The position numbers were made by a program, and so were the translations under genes. Source: Anaeramoeba flamelloides (taxonomy: Eukaryota; Metamonada; Anaeramoebidae). From it: 64,000 bases of DNA. The number at the start of each line of letters is the position of its first letter. Within the stretch, counting starts at the first letter, position 1. The stretch spans positions 1,364,001 to 1,428,000 of the forward strand of contig JANTQA010000063.1 of assembly GCA_027625915.1 (NCBI GenBank), in the 5' to 3' direction. The notes below the pieces were generated by a model. That model worked only from the letters and a program-made list of their open reading frames with translations. It ran no database searches and was not told the DNA's origin. Shown here piece by piece: positions 1-11,454 of the stretch.

Positions 1-102
1 AATCAATTAAATCAATTAGAGGGCTGTGAAAGAATTTTCAAAAGTAATCACAAATATAATTCTAGTCATAATAAATCTAATTCTGATTAAATTCTCAGGT
101 AG

Positions 103-3100
103 TTAATTAAATTCGGTTTTTATTTTTAATTTGGAAACTTCCCTTAAATTTTCATCGCCATATTTTTCATAAGGAGATTTGTATTTGGAAGTAGGTGCGT
201 TTTTAAATGCCTGTATTAAAAAGGACATGCATTCTTTCAATTCGGTATCTGTATATCCCGTATAGTGTTCCATTGTTTTATCCCACCAATGCTTCTTCTC
301 GAGATCGTTGTTTTGATCATACAAAATCCATCTTGCAGCTGCCACGCAGCATGCTGCGATCATTGACGGCTTGAAATATAAGAAAAAGTATTCGAGGGAT
401 TGCAACTCCAAAAGATAGTTAGCGATGAGCATGACCTTTATCGATGCAGACGACGCTCTTAAATACCACCTCAGGAAATGCTTTGGTGTGACAACGGTGC
501 ATTGGAACCGTAAGCAATTGAGGATTAACGTTTCGGATCGCAAAATTTGCACCGGCGTGCAAAAGTTCTTTGTATATTCACTCAGCTCTTCGATTTCGGG
601 AGAATAGATCTCTTCATATTTGGATGCAATAAATATACAGGTTATGGCTACCAATTGTAAATACCTCTGTGGGGTTTCTTGCTTCGTTAAGAAACGATCA
701 AAATAATTGATTGCCAAATAATATGTCTCAGAATGTAAATTCAATTCTTGGCAAACTGCATTCATCCAATTAACCAAGATCTTCCTTTGTAAAGATTGCA
801 AATGCTTTTGTTTATCTTCTAAATAAGTTGGTGATGGTAAGTGATTTGTTTCCCTTTTTCGATAATTTTCATAAATCTCTTTGCTATATTCTGAAACAAA
901 TAAAATATCATTTCGATGGTGAAAATTAATGTCCAGAATTTTGTCAATTTCTTTATTTTTTTCAATTTCTTTGACACACCCCTCTTCATCCCCATCCTCG
1001 TACTCTTCTTCTCGATATTTTTCTTCCTCTTCCTCTTCCTCGTCTTCTTCATCTTCCTCTTCCTCTTCATCTTCATCTTCATCTTCATCTTCATCTTCAT
1101 CTTCTTCAACAATATTTTTCTCTTTTTGATCAAAAACAAACTCTGATTCATATTCTTCTTCACTTTCTGTTTCAGTATTGTTTTCTGATTCAATTTCATC
1201 ATTTAAACTTATATCATTTTCAGAAGATATATTTGGATTTGTTTGCGACTCATAATCAGATAAAGACGATGGTGAAGTGAAAACTTCTTGTTCTTTTATT
1301 TTGGATCCCATATTTTCATCATGTGATTGATCATAATTTTTTTCTGATTTTTTTTTTTTATTATTTTATTTTAAAAGATATATATTGTTCAATCAAAAAA
1401 AAAAAAAATAAAATAAATATTTAATGAGGTTTGTGTAATTTTTTTTTATGTATTTTGGAACTAATTGCTAATGTTAGAGAATGGATTTTTTTTTGTGATT
1501 AGTTCTTTTTTTAAAATTTTTATTTTTTTTCTTTAATAGAAAAGTTGCACATTTTTTGATTTTTTTAATACAAAGGTTTTAAATTGGATAAAGATGAAAT
1601 AATAAATAGCATTTTATAAAATATTATCACCCTCGCAATTAATATTGAATTGAAGAAACTCTTTCTGAAAAAACAATGTAAAAAGTAAAAAATTGTTTTG
1701 TTAACTTCCAGAAAATAAATAGTAAAAAATAAAAAAAAAAAGTAAATATTCATTAGCTTTAAAATGAATGAACGAATCAAAACACAGTTTTATTTGAGTG
1801 GCTTTGTCAAAAACTTGATTAATAATTTCAAGTTTGGAAATTATTTCAAAAAAAAAAATTATGAGGGATCTTTTTCCTAATATTAATCTTGATTGAAGGG
1901 TTATCAAAAATTAAAGAAATTTAAGTTTTAATTTTTTCGCATTTTGCCGAAAAAAATGGCTTTTCTTAACTTTGTTTCTTTTTGATGGAAACAAAAAAAA
2001 TTCAAGATATCAATTATTTTTTTTATACATTGCCTTCTAAGAATAAATAAGAAATAAGTAGAATAATACAAATCAAATAAGTGTTGGTGGATGTGTGAAA
2101 CAAATCTAATCATTCTACATATTCTCTTAGAAATTTAAAAACCAACAATTCTTAAGGATACATTGAGAAAAAGAACCAGAAGGTTCATTTTGATCTTTAA
2201 TTGAAGATCAAATAAAATCACAATAGAAATAAATATCATTTCTCTACAATCATTTTCACTATTTCAATAAAATTCGAGTAACACCTTTACTTAGTGACTA
2301 TTTATCTTTAAATAAAAAAAAATTTTGCAATAGTATTATGTATAAATGAAAAAAATCGAAAAAAGTAAAAATCTGCAAAAATGATTTTAATTTTGGAAAT
2401 TTTCCAAATTAAATTTTTTCTTTTAATATCCATTCAAACTCTTTTTAAAATATGTAATTTATTCTTTACACTTGACCAAGATTGAAATATTTTTTTATTG
2501 AAAAATGTTTTTTGATAAATAAAATCACTCCTTTTTGGACTGAAAAAAAAAAAAAAAAGTACAAAAGAAATCACAATTTTATTAAATTGTTAAAATAAGA
2601 GTGGGTGAACTCTCAAATCACAAAAATTAACAATTTTTTTTTTTCTTTATTCGTTTATAAATAATTAAAAGTTAATTTTCTTTCTTCGTTCTAAGTAATT
2701 AAAGGTTAATTTAATTTCTTCGGCTTTTGCGAAAAAAAAACGAAGCTATCAATCATTAATAATATTTCAAAAAAATGATCTTATATTTCAGAATTGTGAA
2801 ACTAGTGAGTGATTTTTAATCTTGTTAATTAAACTTTAATTTGATAACCCACATTATGATTTAAAACTTGAGAAAAAAAAAAAAAAACGTGAAACACACA
2901 CAATAAAACTTTTCTTTTAACTCTGACTATTTGAAAAAAGTGGCACACAAACTTTGGTAAGGTTAGTTTCCCTCAAATGAATTAAAAGACTAAATCAAGA
3001 GTGTTGAATAACTTCTAATACTGAAAATTTTAAGTATACAAGTTCCAAATGAATACTGAACATAAATTGCAACTACTACCCCTTCATATTGGTATTGGTT

Positions 3101-4667
3101 TTTATGATCTTATATCCAGAAACTAAAAAAAAAATGATTTTTTTGTTTTTATTTTTTTAATTTTATTGTAAATACCACTAACCAATTCTTGAAAAACAAA
3201 AACCTAAAGAAGATATTTTATCCCGTTGGTTTTTTTTTATCAAAGTAAGATATAAGTTCAAAAGTACAAATATTCCAGGTGCTATCTATGATAAAGCCAC
3301 TGCAGGCGGCGTGTGTTTCAAAACATGGTTGGACTATTTCCTTTTATCTCTTAAGATCAAGAAGAACTATATAAAATATACAAATTTTTAGGAATTTGTA
3401 GTTTTACACACACTATTCCTTGGGATCCAGAAGAACTATATAATTTTAAATTTTTAGGAATTTGGAATTTTTCCTTATCGAGATTCTTAATTTTGAGTTG
3501 GCAGTGTTTTCCCAAGCCTAGCCACTATTTTTGTTCTAAGACAACTATATCCGAGTTTCGAATAAAAACCTTTTGAAAAAAAAACAAGTCTAAAGATCAA
3601 AAATGGTTTGATTGTAGTTTTTAAGAACCAACTTACAATTAAGAATCTTGATCAAGAAATTTTACATTCCAAAAATTTTGAAAAATCACTAGTTCTTCTG
3701 GATCTAAAAATATAAAGAGCATAATTTAACAATTATTTTACTCATAGGTTCATAATAGTTGCTTTATTTGGAATAATGCTTCATAAAATTTAATAATTTC
3801 ACCACAAACCAAATACAACCGTTCATTACTACTTTATGGCATATAAGTATTCCCAAAAATTAAAAAAATAAAAACACAACAATCTATTTTTGTAAACAAT
3901 ACTTTTTTTATCTTTGGATAAAAGATCGTCAAAACCTTTACCAAAAATAAAATACGAATTTTGTAATGCAGCTGGTGAATTTGTTTAGAAGGTACTTTCT
4001 TCAAAGAGCTTAAAAAAAGAGATGAAAATAATTTTTAAAGAAATTTGTTGCTGATCAACAAGAGATTTAATTTTGTTTTTGGTACGTTAAAAAATCGGTG
4101 TGGTTTAATGAAAGCCAAAACTAAATGAAAATTTCTTTTGAACGTTTTGATTGCTTACTTTATCAATAATTATTGGTAATTTATCTTTTGAAATATAGAG
4201 ATGTAAAAGAAAAATCTTTTTAAATTATTCAAGTTTACTTTGACATCAAGTCAGATGGAAATTTATCAAATATTTGAAATTTTTTTGTTCTTCTGTTCTT
4301 TTTTTTCTTTTTTTTTTTTTTTCCTTAAAATAAATCCTTAACGTCTATTTTTCTTTTACATTTAATTTTCTTTTTTGAGGGAAACCCTTCCTTGTTCACA
4401 AATTTTCAAAAGAAAAATGTAATACTTACTCTGGAGAACGTGGTGTGAATGTTTTTGATTCAATGATTGTTTTTGGTTTCTCGCTTTGTTCTTTTCGTTG
4501 ATATTTTTGTTCAAATTGGGAAAATTCGAGATGTCTCTTAAAGCTCTTTTCTCTTTTGGTGGTAATTGGTTTTGAAATTTTGTTATTATTTTGTGTTTGC
4601 TCGATTCGTTTGGATCTTCATTTTCTTTGTTGTAAAAGTTTGAACTTTTTTTGATTCGATAAAACAT
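103..4667 (-). CDS. mitotic (A/B-type) cyclin, two exons
   Basis: Regulatory subunit that activates a cyclin-dependent kinase at mitosis. My model joins exon 1 (4667-4430) to exon 2 (1343-103) for a 492-residue protein. Exon 1 carries a KEN box (KENEDP, about residue 18) and the motif KRALRDISN, which resembles the N-terminal motif of plant and other A/B cyclins and would mark the protein for APC/C destruction. It ends at a GTAAGT donor in phase 1. Exon 2 follows a TCAG acceptor and continues in phase with ten codons before an internal Met at 1311. It then encodes a Glu/Asp tract from a (CTTCAT)-like DNA repeat (about 1020-1110), and two cyclin folds: the first with KILVNW, LAINYFDRFL and IASKYEEIYSPE, the second with PSMIAACCVAAARW and YTGYTDTEL. 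The cyclin identity of exon 2 is certain. Its union with exon 1 is inferred from motif order, phase and splice sites. Alternatively exon 2 could start at 1311 on its own. The acceptor lacks a pyrimidine tract. Confidence 0.85.
1968..2480 (+). mobile_element. MITE family C, copy 1
   Basis: About 510 bp of non-coding sequence shared with 58325-58855, 63668-64000 and, inverted and interrupted, 9225-9925. Shared blocks include AAATAAGTAGAATAATACAA and CTACAATCATTTTCACT. The other copies end in inverted repeats of the type TTTCAGTCAAAGG; here the ends are worn (CTTTGTTTCTTTTTGATGG and CACTTGACC). It is a small non-autonomous DNA element with no coding capacity. Confidence 0.65.
3182..3393 (+). other. 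coding-like island, unidentified
   Basis: A 70-codon open stretch without an ATG, with unusually balanced base composition at 3275-3350 compared with its surroundings (for example ACTGCAGGCGGCGTGTG). The translation includes IPGAIYDKATAGGVCFKTW and then LDYFLLSLKIKK, which reads like protein rather than random AT-rich translation. It lies on the strand opposite the cyclin intron. It could be a lost exon, a gene fragment carried by an element, or chance. I do not recognise the family. Confidence 0.25.
3420..3712. repeat. foldback (inverted repeat) element F
   Basis: Two arms of about 75 bp, 3422-3500 and 3625-3709, are near reverse complements: GGATCCAGAAGAACTA on the left and TAGTTCTTCTGGATC on the right, with AAGATTCTTAATT-type inner blocks. 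The loop is about 120 bp. It has no coding capacity. Confidence 0.7.
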
Positions 4668-5109
4668 GTGATCGGTGGTTAAAATTAAGAACAGTTACAA
4701 TTGATAATTTATTTTTGTGTGAGACAAAAAAGAACAAAACAAAAAAAAAGCGTTTTTTTGGGACTGATTATTAAAAAAATGAGATAATTTTTATTTTAAA
4801 AACCCAAATACAACTTGTGAAACAGAAATGTATTATTTTCATTCATTTTCTTATAGAATTCACCTTTAAGAAAATTTCAAATGATTTAAATGACAATTTT
4901 CTAATTTCACGAAAAAAGTGTCGAGAAAATTATCTATTTTGATAATTTCTATAATTTTAAGGTTGATACAAATTACACCAATTTTTGTTATTTGGTAAGT
5001 TCACAAAAGGTTATGCAGTAAACCAAAGAAAAAGTTTATAAATCTAATGGAGGAAAATATTCATTATTTTTTGGTAGACATATTAAAGTGGACAAAAATA
5101 AAGTCTATA

Positions 5110-6835
5110 GTGATCAAAATAATGCGTGCTTAACAACAATAATCCGTATTTCAAAATATAATCCGTGTTTTTTTCATCTTCTTGTTCCAAGGTAATATAC
5201 CTTTGACTAACCAATAGTATACCTTAGTTCAAATCAATTTTGAAGGTAAACATCTGGATATTTTTAATAAAATTTAAATTGTGAATGTAATTTGTTGAAA
5301 ATTTTTCATAATTATCTCTATTTTTTTGAAATTTTTTGTTTTTTTGATTATCTAAAAATTTGCTCAAAATTAACTTTATTTTTTGGGATAAATTTTCCAA
5401 ATTGATTCTTTATTTTTAGAGTTTTCTTTTTAATAAAAGAACTTAAGGAAATAAATACCATATTTATTTAGGGTTTATTGTCAGTTTCTTTGATCGGTTG
5501 ATGTATAGGTCTTCCATAACAAAAAAAACACACTTTTTATTTTGAAACACAGATTAAATTTTTTTGCACACTTTATTTTGACTATAGTAATTCAAAATTT
5601 TTTAAGACAACAAAATTCAACCATTCCAAAAAAATTGTAAATAAATACCATTCAAAATTCAAAGTATTCATCAAAAATCCAAATACTTTGCCAATATACT
5701 TGATTGGGACTTAGGTATAATTATGAATATAGAATTAAATTTTACATTGTAACAAACAGAAAAAAAAGCAATGATTTCATTTACAAAATATGTTTAATTC
5801 TTTAGTCAATCAAAAACCAAAATTGAAATTTTACAACATATTTAAACGGGGCAAAGAAACACCATAAAATGATTTCATTCAAATTGGAAATAATTTTGAT
5901 TTTTTGAAAAATTTGAAAATCGATTTTTTTATCTTTTATTCTTATTTTTTATTTTGAATTTATTGAATTAGGTAATTTGTTTCGTTGGATCAAAATTTTT
6001 AATCAAGTTAGTTGATATTGTGTTAAATTTGAGTTGTTACAAAATAGAATAAATTAAATAAAATTAGTTAATAGTATCTAGCCATTTGATTGATTATAAA
6101 TATATCCTTAATAGAATTTAAATAAATTTACCAATTTATTTTATATTTTTTTCTCTCCAAAATTTCTAAGAATGATAATTTTTTTTTATTGATAATATTT
6201 ATTTTGTGTTTTGTGATTATTGTAATTTATCAACAATTGTTAACAGTACAATATGTTAATGATTCTAATTTGGCATCATTTTAGAATTGATTAAATAAGA
6301 TTTTTTTTTTTTTCAAAAATTGAATTTTGGTGTGTTGAAAAATTTTTATATTACTATAGTCAAAATAAAGCTTCAAAAAAAAATTTAAAAACCTGTTTCC
6401 AAATAAAAAGTGTTTTTTTTTTTGTTATGGAAGACCTATACATCAACCGATCAAAGAAACTGACAATAAACCCTAAATAAATATGTTATTGTTTTTTAAA
6501 GTTCTATTATTTAAAAATAAATTCTAAAAATAAAGAATCAATTTGGAAAATTTATCCCAAAAAATAAAGTTAATTTTGAGCAAATTTTTAGATAATCAAA
6601 AAAACAAAAAATTTCAAAAAAATAGAGATAATTATGAAAAATTTTCAACAAATTACATTCCCAATTTAAATTTTATTAAAAATATCCAGATGTTTACCTT
6701 CAAAATTGATTTGAACTTAGGTATACTATTGGGTAGTTAATTTGATGTTGAATTGGAACAAGAAACAAAAGTACATATTATATTTTCAAACGGATATTTT
6801 ATAGTCGTTGGGCAAGCGGTATTTTGTTGAATTTT
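5110..6835. mobile_element. long-armed foldback element J
   Basis: The left arm (about 5110-5590) and right arm (about 6350-6835) are reverse complements over roughly 480 bp with scattered differences. Examples are TTGATCGGTTGATGTATAGG on the left against CCTATACATCAACCGATCAA on the right, and AATAGTATACCT against AGGTATACTATT. The arms enclose a family A element (5812-6349). Open frames in the right arm are mirror images of those in the left arm and show no protein homology. Probably a non-autonomous DNA transposon. Confidence 0.75.
5812..6349 (-). mobile_element. MITE family A, copy 1, nested in foldback J
   Basis: About 540 bp matching the family A consensus in reverse orientation, including TTCATTCAAATTGGAAATAA, a central TTGATTGATTATAAATAT-type block and the right terminus TTGAATTTTGGTGTGTT. 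It forms most of the loop of foldback J, so it was either the original core or inserted there. Confidence 0.65.
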
Positions 6836-6924
6836 TTTATTCTCGGTTTATTTGATCATTTAATTTAAATCAGGCTTTATTGTAGAAAGAAAAATACGGC
6901 TATTGTTTTATTCGGTACCATTTG

Positions 6925-7610
6925 TCACAAAATAAATTGAACACAATTTCCATTCAACTTTCCAAAAAAAAGATTTTTAAATAGATGCAATATTTCGAAT
7001 TTTTCATTCATAAAATAGGTTTTATTTATTAATTTCTCTGGTTAAGAATTGAGCACGGTGATGTAAATATCCTATCTTGTTTATTTTAACACATTATTAA
7101 AATTTAACTCTTGCAAAAAAAATTGGCTGACTGTAGAAATAAAAGAAACGGATCAATGTGATGACAACAGTATATAAACAAGAAATAGGATTCTTTCAAT
7201 AATTTTACAAAAAGAATTATGAAGATATTGAAAGATTAAAATGTAATTTTTCGACAAAAAAAAAGCTAAAATTTCATTTTTTGAATTAATTTGTATAAAA
7301 AAATCATTTTGACTCAGAAATTTTTTAAATATGAAGAAATTTTTGAAACAAAAGCATTTAATATTATTGAGTCATTTAGAATAGTCAAAGATCTAACCTC
7401 GAATGTCTATTCAAATCCGAGTCAAGAATATACATATGCCTTCCTATCTTCCAATGCCTAAGTCTGAAAAAAAAACAAGAGTTAAATTTTAGTAAGGGGT
7501 TAAAGGCTGTCAACATGCATTATTTACACCTCTGTACTTTATTAATTTATTTTCATAATTGAGACTTTTTTTGGGAAAGCTGAATTAAAATTTTGATCCA
7601 TTAATTGAAC
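6925..7610. mobile_element. MITE family L, copy 1, split by family G
   Basis: The left end (TTCCATTCAACTTTCCAAAA near 6948) and right end (TTTTGGGAAAGCTGAATT near 7570) are inverted repeats of each other and match copies near 30240-30435 and 31083-31265. The interior is interrupted at 7052-7540 by a complete family G element. Confidence 0.55.
7052..7540 (-). mobile_element. MITE family G, copy 1
   Basis: About 490 bp, similar in reverse orientation to 49583-50072. Shared blocks include TATTTACACCTCTGTAC, GTTTATTTTAACACATTA and GATATTGAAAGATTAAAATG. The ends are inverted repeats of the form GTGTAAATAACCCGTGTT. It lies within the family L element. Confidence 0.7.
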
Positions 7611-8038
7611 AATTAACAGTAGGTTTACCAAGTTTGAACTGTTTGTTTGGGATACTGTAGAATATTCTTTTTAGATGGCCAGTCCCTTAAATATAAAAAA
7701 AGAAAAACTTACTCACCGTGAAAAGAAATAAAGAACAGTTTCACATCTTTCTTCTAAAAGAGAAATTTAACAGGTGTTTTTTTTTCATTTTGTTTTGAGA
7801 AATACGTTAAATAATTTTAATTTTTAAAATTCAAAACTCTCTCCAACAAAATTTTTACAAAAAAACTAAAGAAGAAAAACCAAAACTGAAATTAAATAAG
7901 AGTTTTAATTTTATTTCAGAATAATAGTAGTTTCTCAATTGATTTTCATGGAACTGAAAAATCAATCTTCATTTTTATTCATTTTTTTCTTTTTTTTTTT
8001 TTTTTTTAATTTAAAAAAACCAAATCTTTTCTTCCAAA

Positions 8039-8848
8039 ATGGGGATCTTCCAAAAAATCGGAAACCAAATCCTAAACTTGGTTTTCTTCACTGTGAACAC
8101 ATATTTTTTCTATGTCATTTATAAATTTTTGTCACCAACAAATTATCCATTCCATTTCGTTCAACCGATTTACGATCCTGAAGTCTTTTTATCAAAATAT
8201 TTGGATACAAACGCCAAAAGGTATATGTGGAACGGTGGGCTCCTTTTCCTCTTTTTCTTTGTGCAGCTTTTCATTCGAGTCTATTTAACACCACTCTCGC
8301 GCAAGTTAGGCGGAATGAAAATGTGTGTCAAAATGACGACGACAATTAGCTCCTTCACGATCATTGCAATTGTTATCTGTTGGATACCTTTAATTAATGA
8401 ACAGATCTATTGGCAATTCCAATCAGCGTTCACTCCAAAGTTGTTCTTCATTTTTGGCTTTTCTTTTACCATCTACCAGCTCGTCAAATATTATTTAATG
8501 AGCTTGTTTGGAGTAAACCTTGCTCTTTATGGATTGTTTGATGCAGACAAATTGGACATCAACAACAAGTTTAATCAATTGCTCTCAAGAGACAAATCAC
8601 CAATCTTCCTTGGCCCCATTTTGATCCTCTTCTCCTCACAAAAGATGACACTTGACCGTTTAATTTTCGCTTTGATCATGTCCATTTATCTTTTAACCAC
8701 CTCCTTGGCTGAAGAAGAAGATATCCAAAACGGCAAAGATTTCATGTCCTCAACTCTTCATCTGTTATGGGAAAAAAGTAACCCTTACAATATTTATAAT
8801 CGTTACCTTCAAAGAAGAAGAAATAGGTATTACCATAAAAATAACTAA
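8039..8848 (+). CDS. NRM: nurim-like multi-pass membrane protein (NnrU/nurim superfamily)
   Basis: Single-exon, 269 residues, TAA stop. Hydrophobic segments lie at about residues 8-30, 64-84, 100-118, 133-157 and 187-224 (the last long enough for two passes), giving five or six membrane spans, followed by a short Arg/Lys-rich tail. The segment PIFLGPILILFSSQKMTLDR and the following IFALIMSIYLL...AEEEDI match the C-terminal signature of nurim and of the related NnrU and methanethiol methyltransferase families (RHPvy...tMslDRLLfAl...YL...eE.DL). Nurim is an inner-nuclear-membrane protein of unknown activity; that location is from family knowledge, not from this sequence. The usual Arg-His before the conserved Pro is Lys-Ser here (DKSPIF), so the methyltransferase-type substrate pocket may be altered. 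The ATG follows a long T run and a short A-rich leader. No neighbour suggests a function. Confidence 0.65.
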   Translation: MGIFQKIGNQILNLVFFTVNTYFFYVIYKFLSPTNYPFHFVQPIYDPEVFLSKYLDTNAKRYMWNGGLLFLFFFVQLFIRVYLTPLSRKLGGMKMCVKMTTTISSFTIIAIVICWIPLINEQIYWQFQSAFTPKLFFIFGFSFTIYQLVKYYLMSLFGVNLALYGLFDADKLDINNKFNQLLSRDKSPIFLGPILILFSSQKMTLDRLIFALIMSIYLLTTSLAEEEDIQNGKDFMSSTLHLLWEKSNPYNIYNRYLQRRRNRYYHKNN

Positions 8849-9109
8849 TTTGAAATTGTCTTTTTTGTGATCGTTTATGCAATTTAATTAAAATAAAATA
8901 AGAATAAAAAACATTTTTTTTTTTTTTTTCTTTTTTTTTTACTTTTAAGGCGGACTAACGAGCCTGAATTTTCTACACACCCAAGGGAGACTTACTCTCT
9001 AAAAATCGGATTGTGAAAGTAGACTTCTTTTGGCTCAAAAAATAAATAGAAATTAAGGTAAAGATTCATAGTAATTCAATAATGAAATTTAAAGGATGGT
9101 GAATCCATA

Positions 9110-10285
9110 TCAATTCTAAATTTCAAAACAGAATTTAATTATTAATTTAGTTAAGGTTCTTTAGGATCTTTGATTCAGAGATCAATTAAAAAATTTTTTT
9201 TAAAAAAAGAGAGGATTTTTTTAAACTAAACTATTTTTCAGTCAAAGGGGCCCAGTTGTAATGGTATAATACACGTGTTTAAAGGGTTTGTATAGATATT
9301 AGAAGAAAAATTTTATTTTGGAAATTTTCAAAATGAAATCATTTTTTTACATTTCTATTTTTTTTTTTTACATATTTTTGTTTTTTTTTTAAAAAACGTC
9401 ATTCATTTGAAAAAATTTTTTATTGCAAGATCAATAGTCACTTGGTAAAAATGTGTTATTCTAATGTCATTGAAACCATGTAAAGTTTGTTGAGAAATCT
9501 ATTGATTTCTATTGCAATTCAATTCGATCTTTGATCTTGATTTTTGTTTAATAAATGTGAAAAATTTTCACTTCATTTTGATTTCCTTTTTCAAATAGAG
9601 ACCACAAATACCAACAAACTTTGTTTGGTGGCTTAATTTCTAAAAGAAAAGGATGGAAAATGAAGTGAAAAATGTTTCATATTTATTATTCAAATACCAG
9701 TAGAAGTTCAAAACGAACATCCTTGTTTTTCTCAATAGGGGACTAAGAATTTGAGTTTTTCAATTTTTAAGAAAATCTATTGATTAATTAGTTTTCTTTC
9801 AGACATGTATCAACATTTCTTTGAGGTATATTATTCTGTTTATTTCTTATTTGTTCTTCAAAGGCCAATTATATAAAATAATTGATATTTGAAAAAATCC
9901 GTTGGGCCCCTTTGACTGAAACAGAGTTTAATTTGAATTGTTTTTTATGTGATTTTGAAAATTCTAAAAAAATAATAACTTGGTATTTAATAGCATTATG
10001 GAAAAATTATTCGATTGTAATGGGTAATTAATAGCAAAATATTAATCACCAAACCAAATTAACATGCAATTGGACAGATATCTTATTTCTTTGTATCTTT
10101 TGGAATTAGTAAGTGAGAATAGAGATTAGAATGAAAAAAAAATATAATTGATAAAAATAGAATACTAATTAGTTTAAAAAAAACCCCCCTTTTTTGAATT
10201 TTTTTTTTTAATCTCTGAATCAAAGATTCAAAAGAACCTCAACTAAATTAATAATTAAAAATTGGTTTCCAAATTTGGAATTCAT
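9110..10285. mobile_element. composite inverted-repeat element around a family C copy
   Basis: The outer arms are reverse complements: ATTATTAATTTAGTTAAGG at 9137-9156 with GATCTTTGATTCAGAGAT at 9168-9185, against ATCTCTGAATCAAAGATTC and CCTCAACTAAATTAATAAT at 10205-10255. A family C element (9225-9925) sits between them, followed by about 270 bp of unassigned sequence. This looks like insertion of C into an older element. Confidence 0.6.
9225..9925 (-). mobile_element. MITE family C, copy 2, with an internal foldback
   Basis: Well-preserved terminal inverted repeats: TTTTTCAGTCAAAGGGGCCC at the left (9233-9252) and GGGCCCCTTTGACTGAAAC at the right (9904-9922). The interior matches family C in reverse. 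A small palindromic insertion at about 9547-9695 (AAATTTTCACTTCATTTTG against AAAATGAAGTGAAAAATG) explains the extra length over the 510-530 bp copies. Confidence 0.75.
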
Positions 10286-11454
10286 TTCAAATAATTATTC
10301 TTGTTTATCCATAAAAAACCAAAAAAAAATCTCTTTTATAAGTTAATATTCTGAAATGATTAGATTTCTTCAGTTTGGATAAATTGTTTTCTTTCATTAA
10401 AAAAATTAAATTTAATTTAACAAAATTTGTTATTATTCTGTTATGTGTTGTTGTTTTAAAAAATAGAGTTCTTTTTTTTTTTTTTTTTTTTTGTATATAT
10501 GATTTTTTAAAGAATTAACAGTTTTTGAAAGTTTTATGCTTTAATAGAGTTGGAATCTTTTTTTAAAAAAAGCACTTTCTTCATAACAACATCTTCTAAA
10601 CCATGTTTAAAATGTTATTTTTTACTTGTTTAAAATGTGATTTTTTACTTATTAAAAAATAAAATTTTCTTAAAAGTTTTTATTCTAAGAAATTCTTGTC
10701 AAAAAAAAACTATAAATTTTCAAAAGCTTTTTTTGAATAAATTTCAATAATTTTAAATTTAATTATTAAAAAACTTAAAATATTTTTGAGATTCTATAAA
10801 ATGTCAAAGGGAGAAACCACAAACGAAAATAATTATATTCAAAAGTTAATGATAATTCCAATTGCAAAGAATTTGTTATTAAGTTATATTCCTTTGGATT
10901 TTTTTAAAAGTTCATGTTATTCATAGATTTTTACATTTTCTCATTTTTTCTTTACTTGTGAAAAGTTGTATAACACCTGTTAAAACGATAAAATCAAGTA
11001 TAAACTCAAAAAATTTAAGTTAAATATAATAAATAAAATAAATTAATTATATTTCGTTTGTTGAAGATATTAAAAAAATAAAAACAATAAATAATACAAG
11101 AATTATAAATATTTTAATCATATTCAATTCCTAATTCAAAAATTTCACAAAATATTAATGAATTTTCCTTCAAAATTGATTTTACTTTGGGTATATTATT
11201 AAAGACTAAATAATATTTTTTTTTTTCCAATTTATTATTTCAGTTGAAAAAAAATAGTTTAAAGCAAAGATTATTCTATTATATTATATACATTTCTACA
11301 ATCGAAAAAAGGTATAATATCTATCTATCATTTGCCTTTTTCTAAACATAACAATAAATCAGTTATTAAATAGAGTATAATAATATAAATATACACATAA
11401 TGCTAATTATTCAAATAAAATAAATAAAAGGGAAAAAAAATAAATAATTGTATC

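Larger units (their letters stand above)
1344..4429 (-). other. 3.1 kb intron of the cyclin gene, filled with repeats
   Basis: Inferred intron with donor GTAAGT at 4429 and acceptor TCAG ending at 1344, phase 1. Inside lie a family C inverted-repeat element (about 1968-2480), a small foldback (3420-3712), a coding-like island on the opposite strand (3182-3393) and much A/T homopolymer. No other gene is visible in it. Confidence 0.65.
4668..8038. other. intergenic region packed with inverted-repeat elements
   Basis: Divergent spacer between the cyclin and the nurim-like gene. It contains foldback J (about 5110-6835) with a family A element in its core, then a family L element (6925-7610) interrupted by family G. 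Short unassigned AT-rich DNA remains at 4668-5109 and 7611-8038. The latter must hold the promoter of the downstream gene, but I see no recognisable motif beyond long T and A runs just before the start codon. Confidence 0.6.

Noticed and set aside
425-607. Plus-strand open frame opposite the cyclin gene
   Set aside because: Antisense shadow of the cyclin-box exon.
6543-6740. 65-codon frame
   Set aside because: Part of the right arm of foldback J; the reverse-complement left arm is not similarly conserved as coding.
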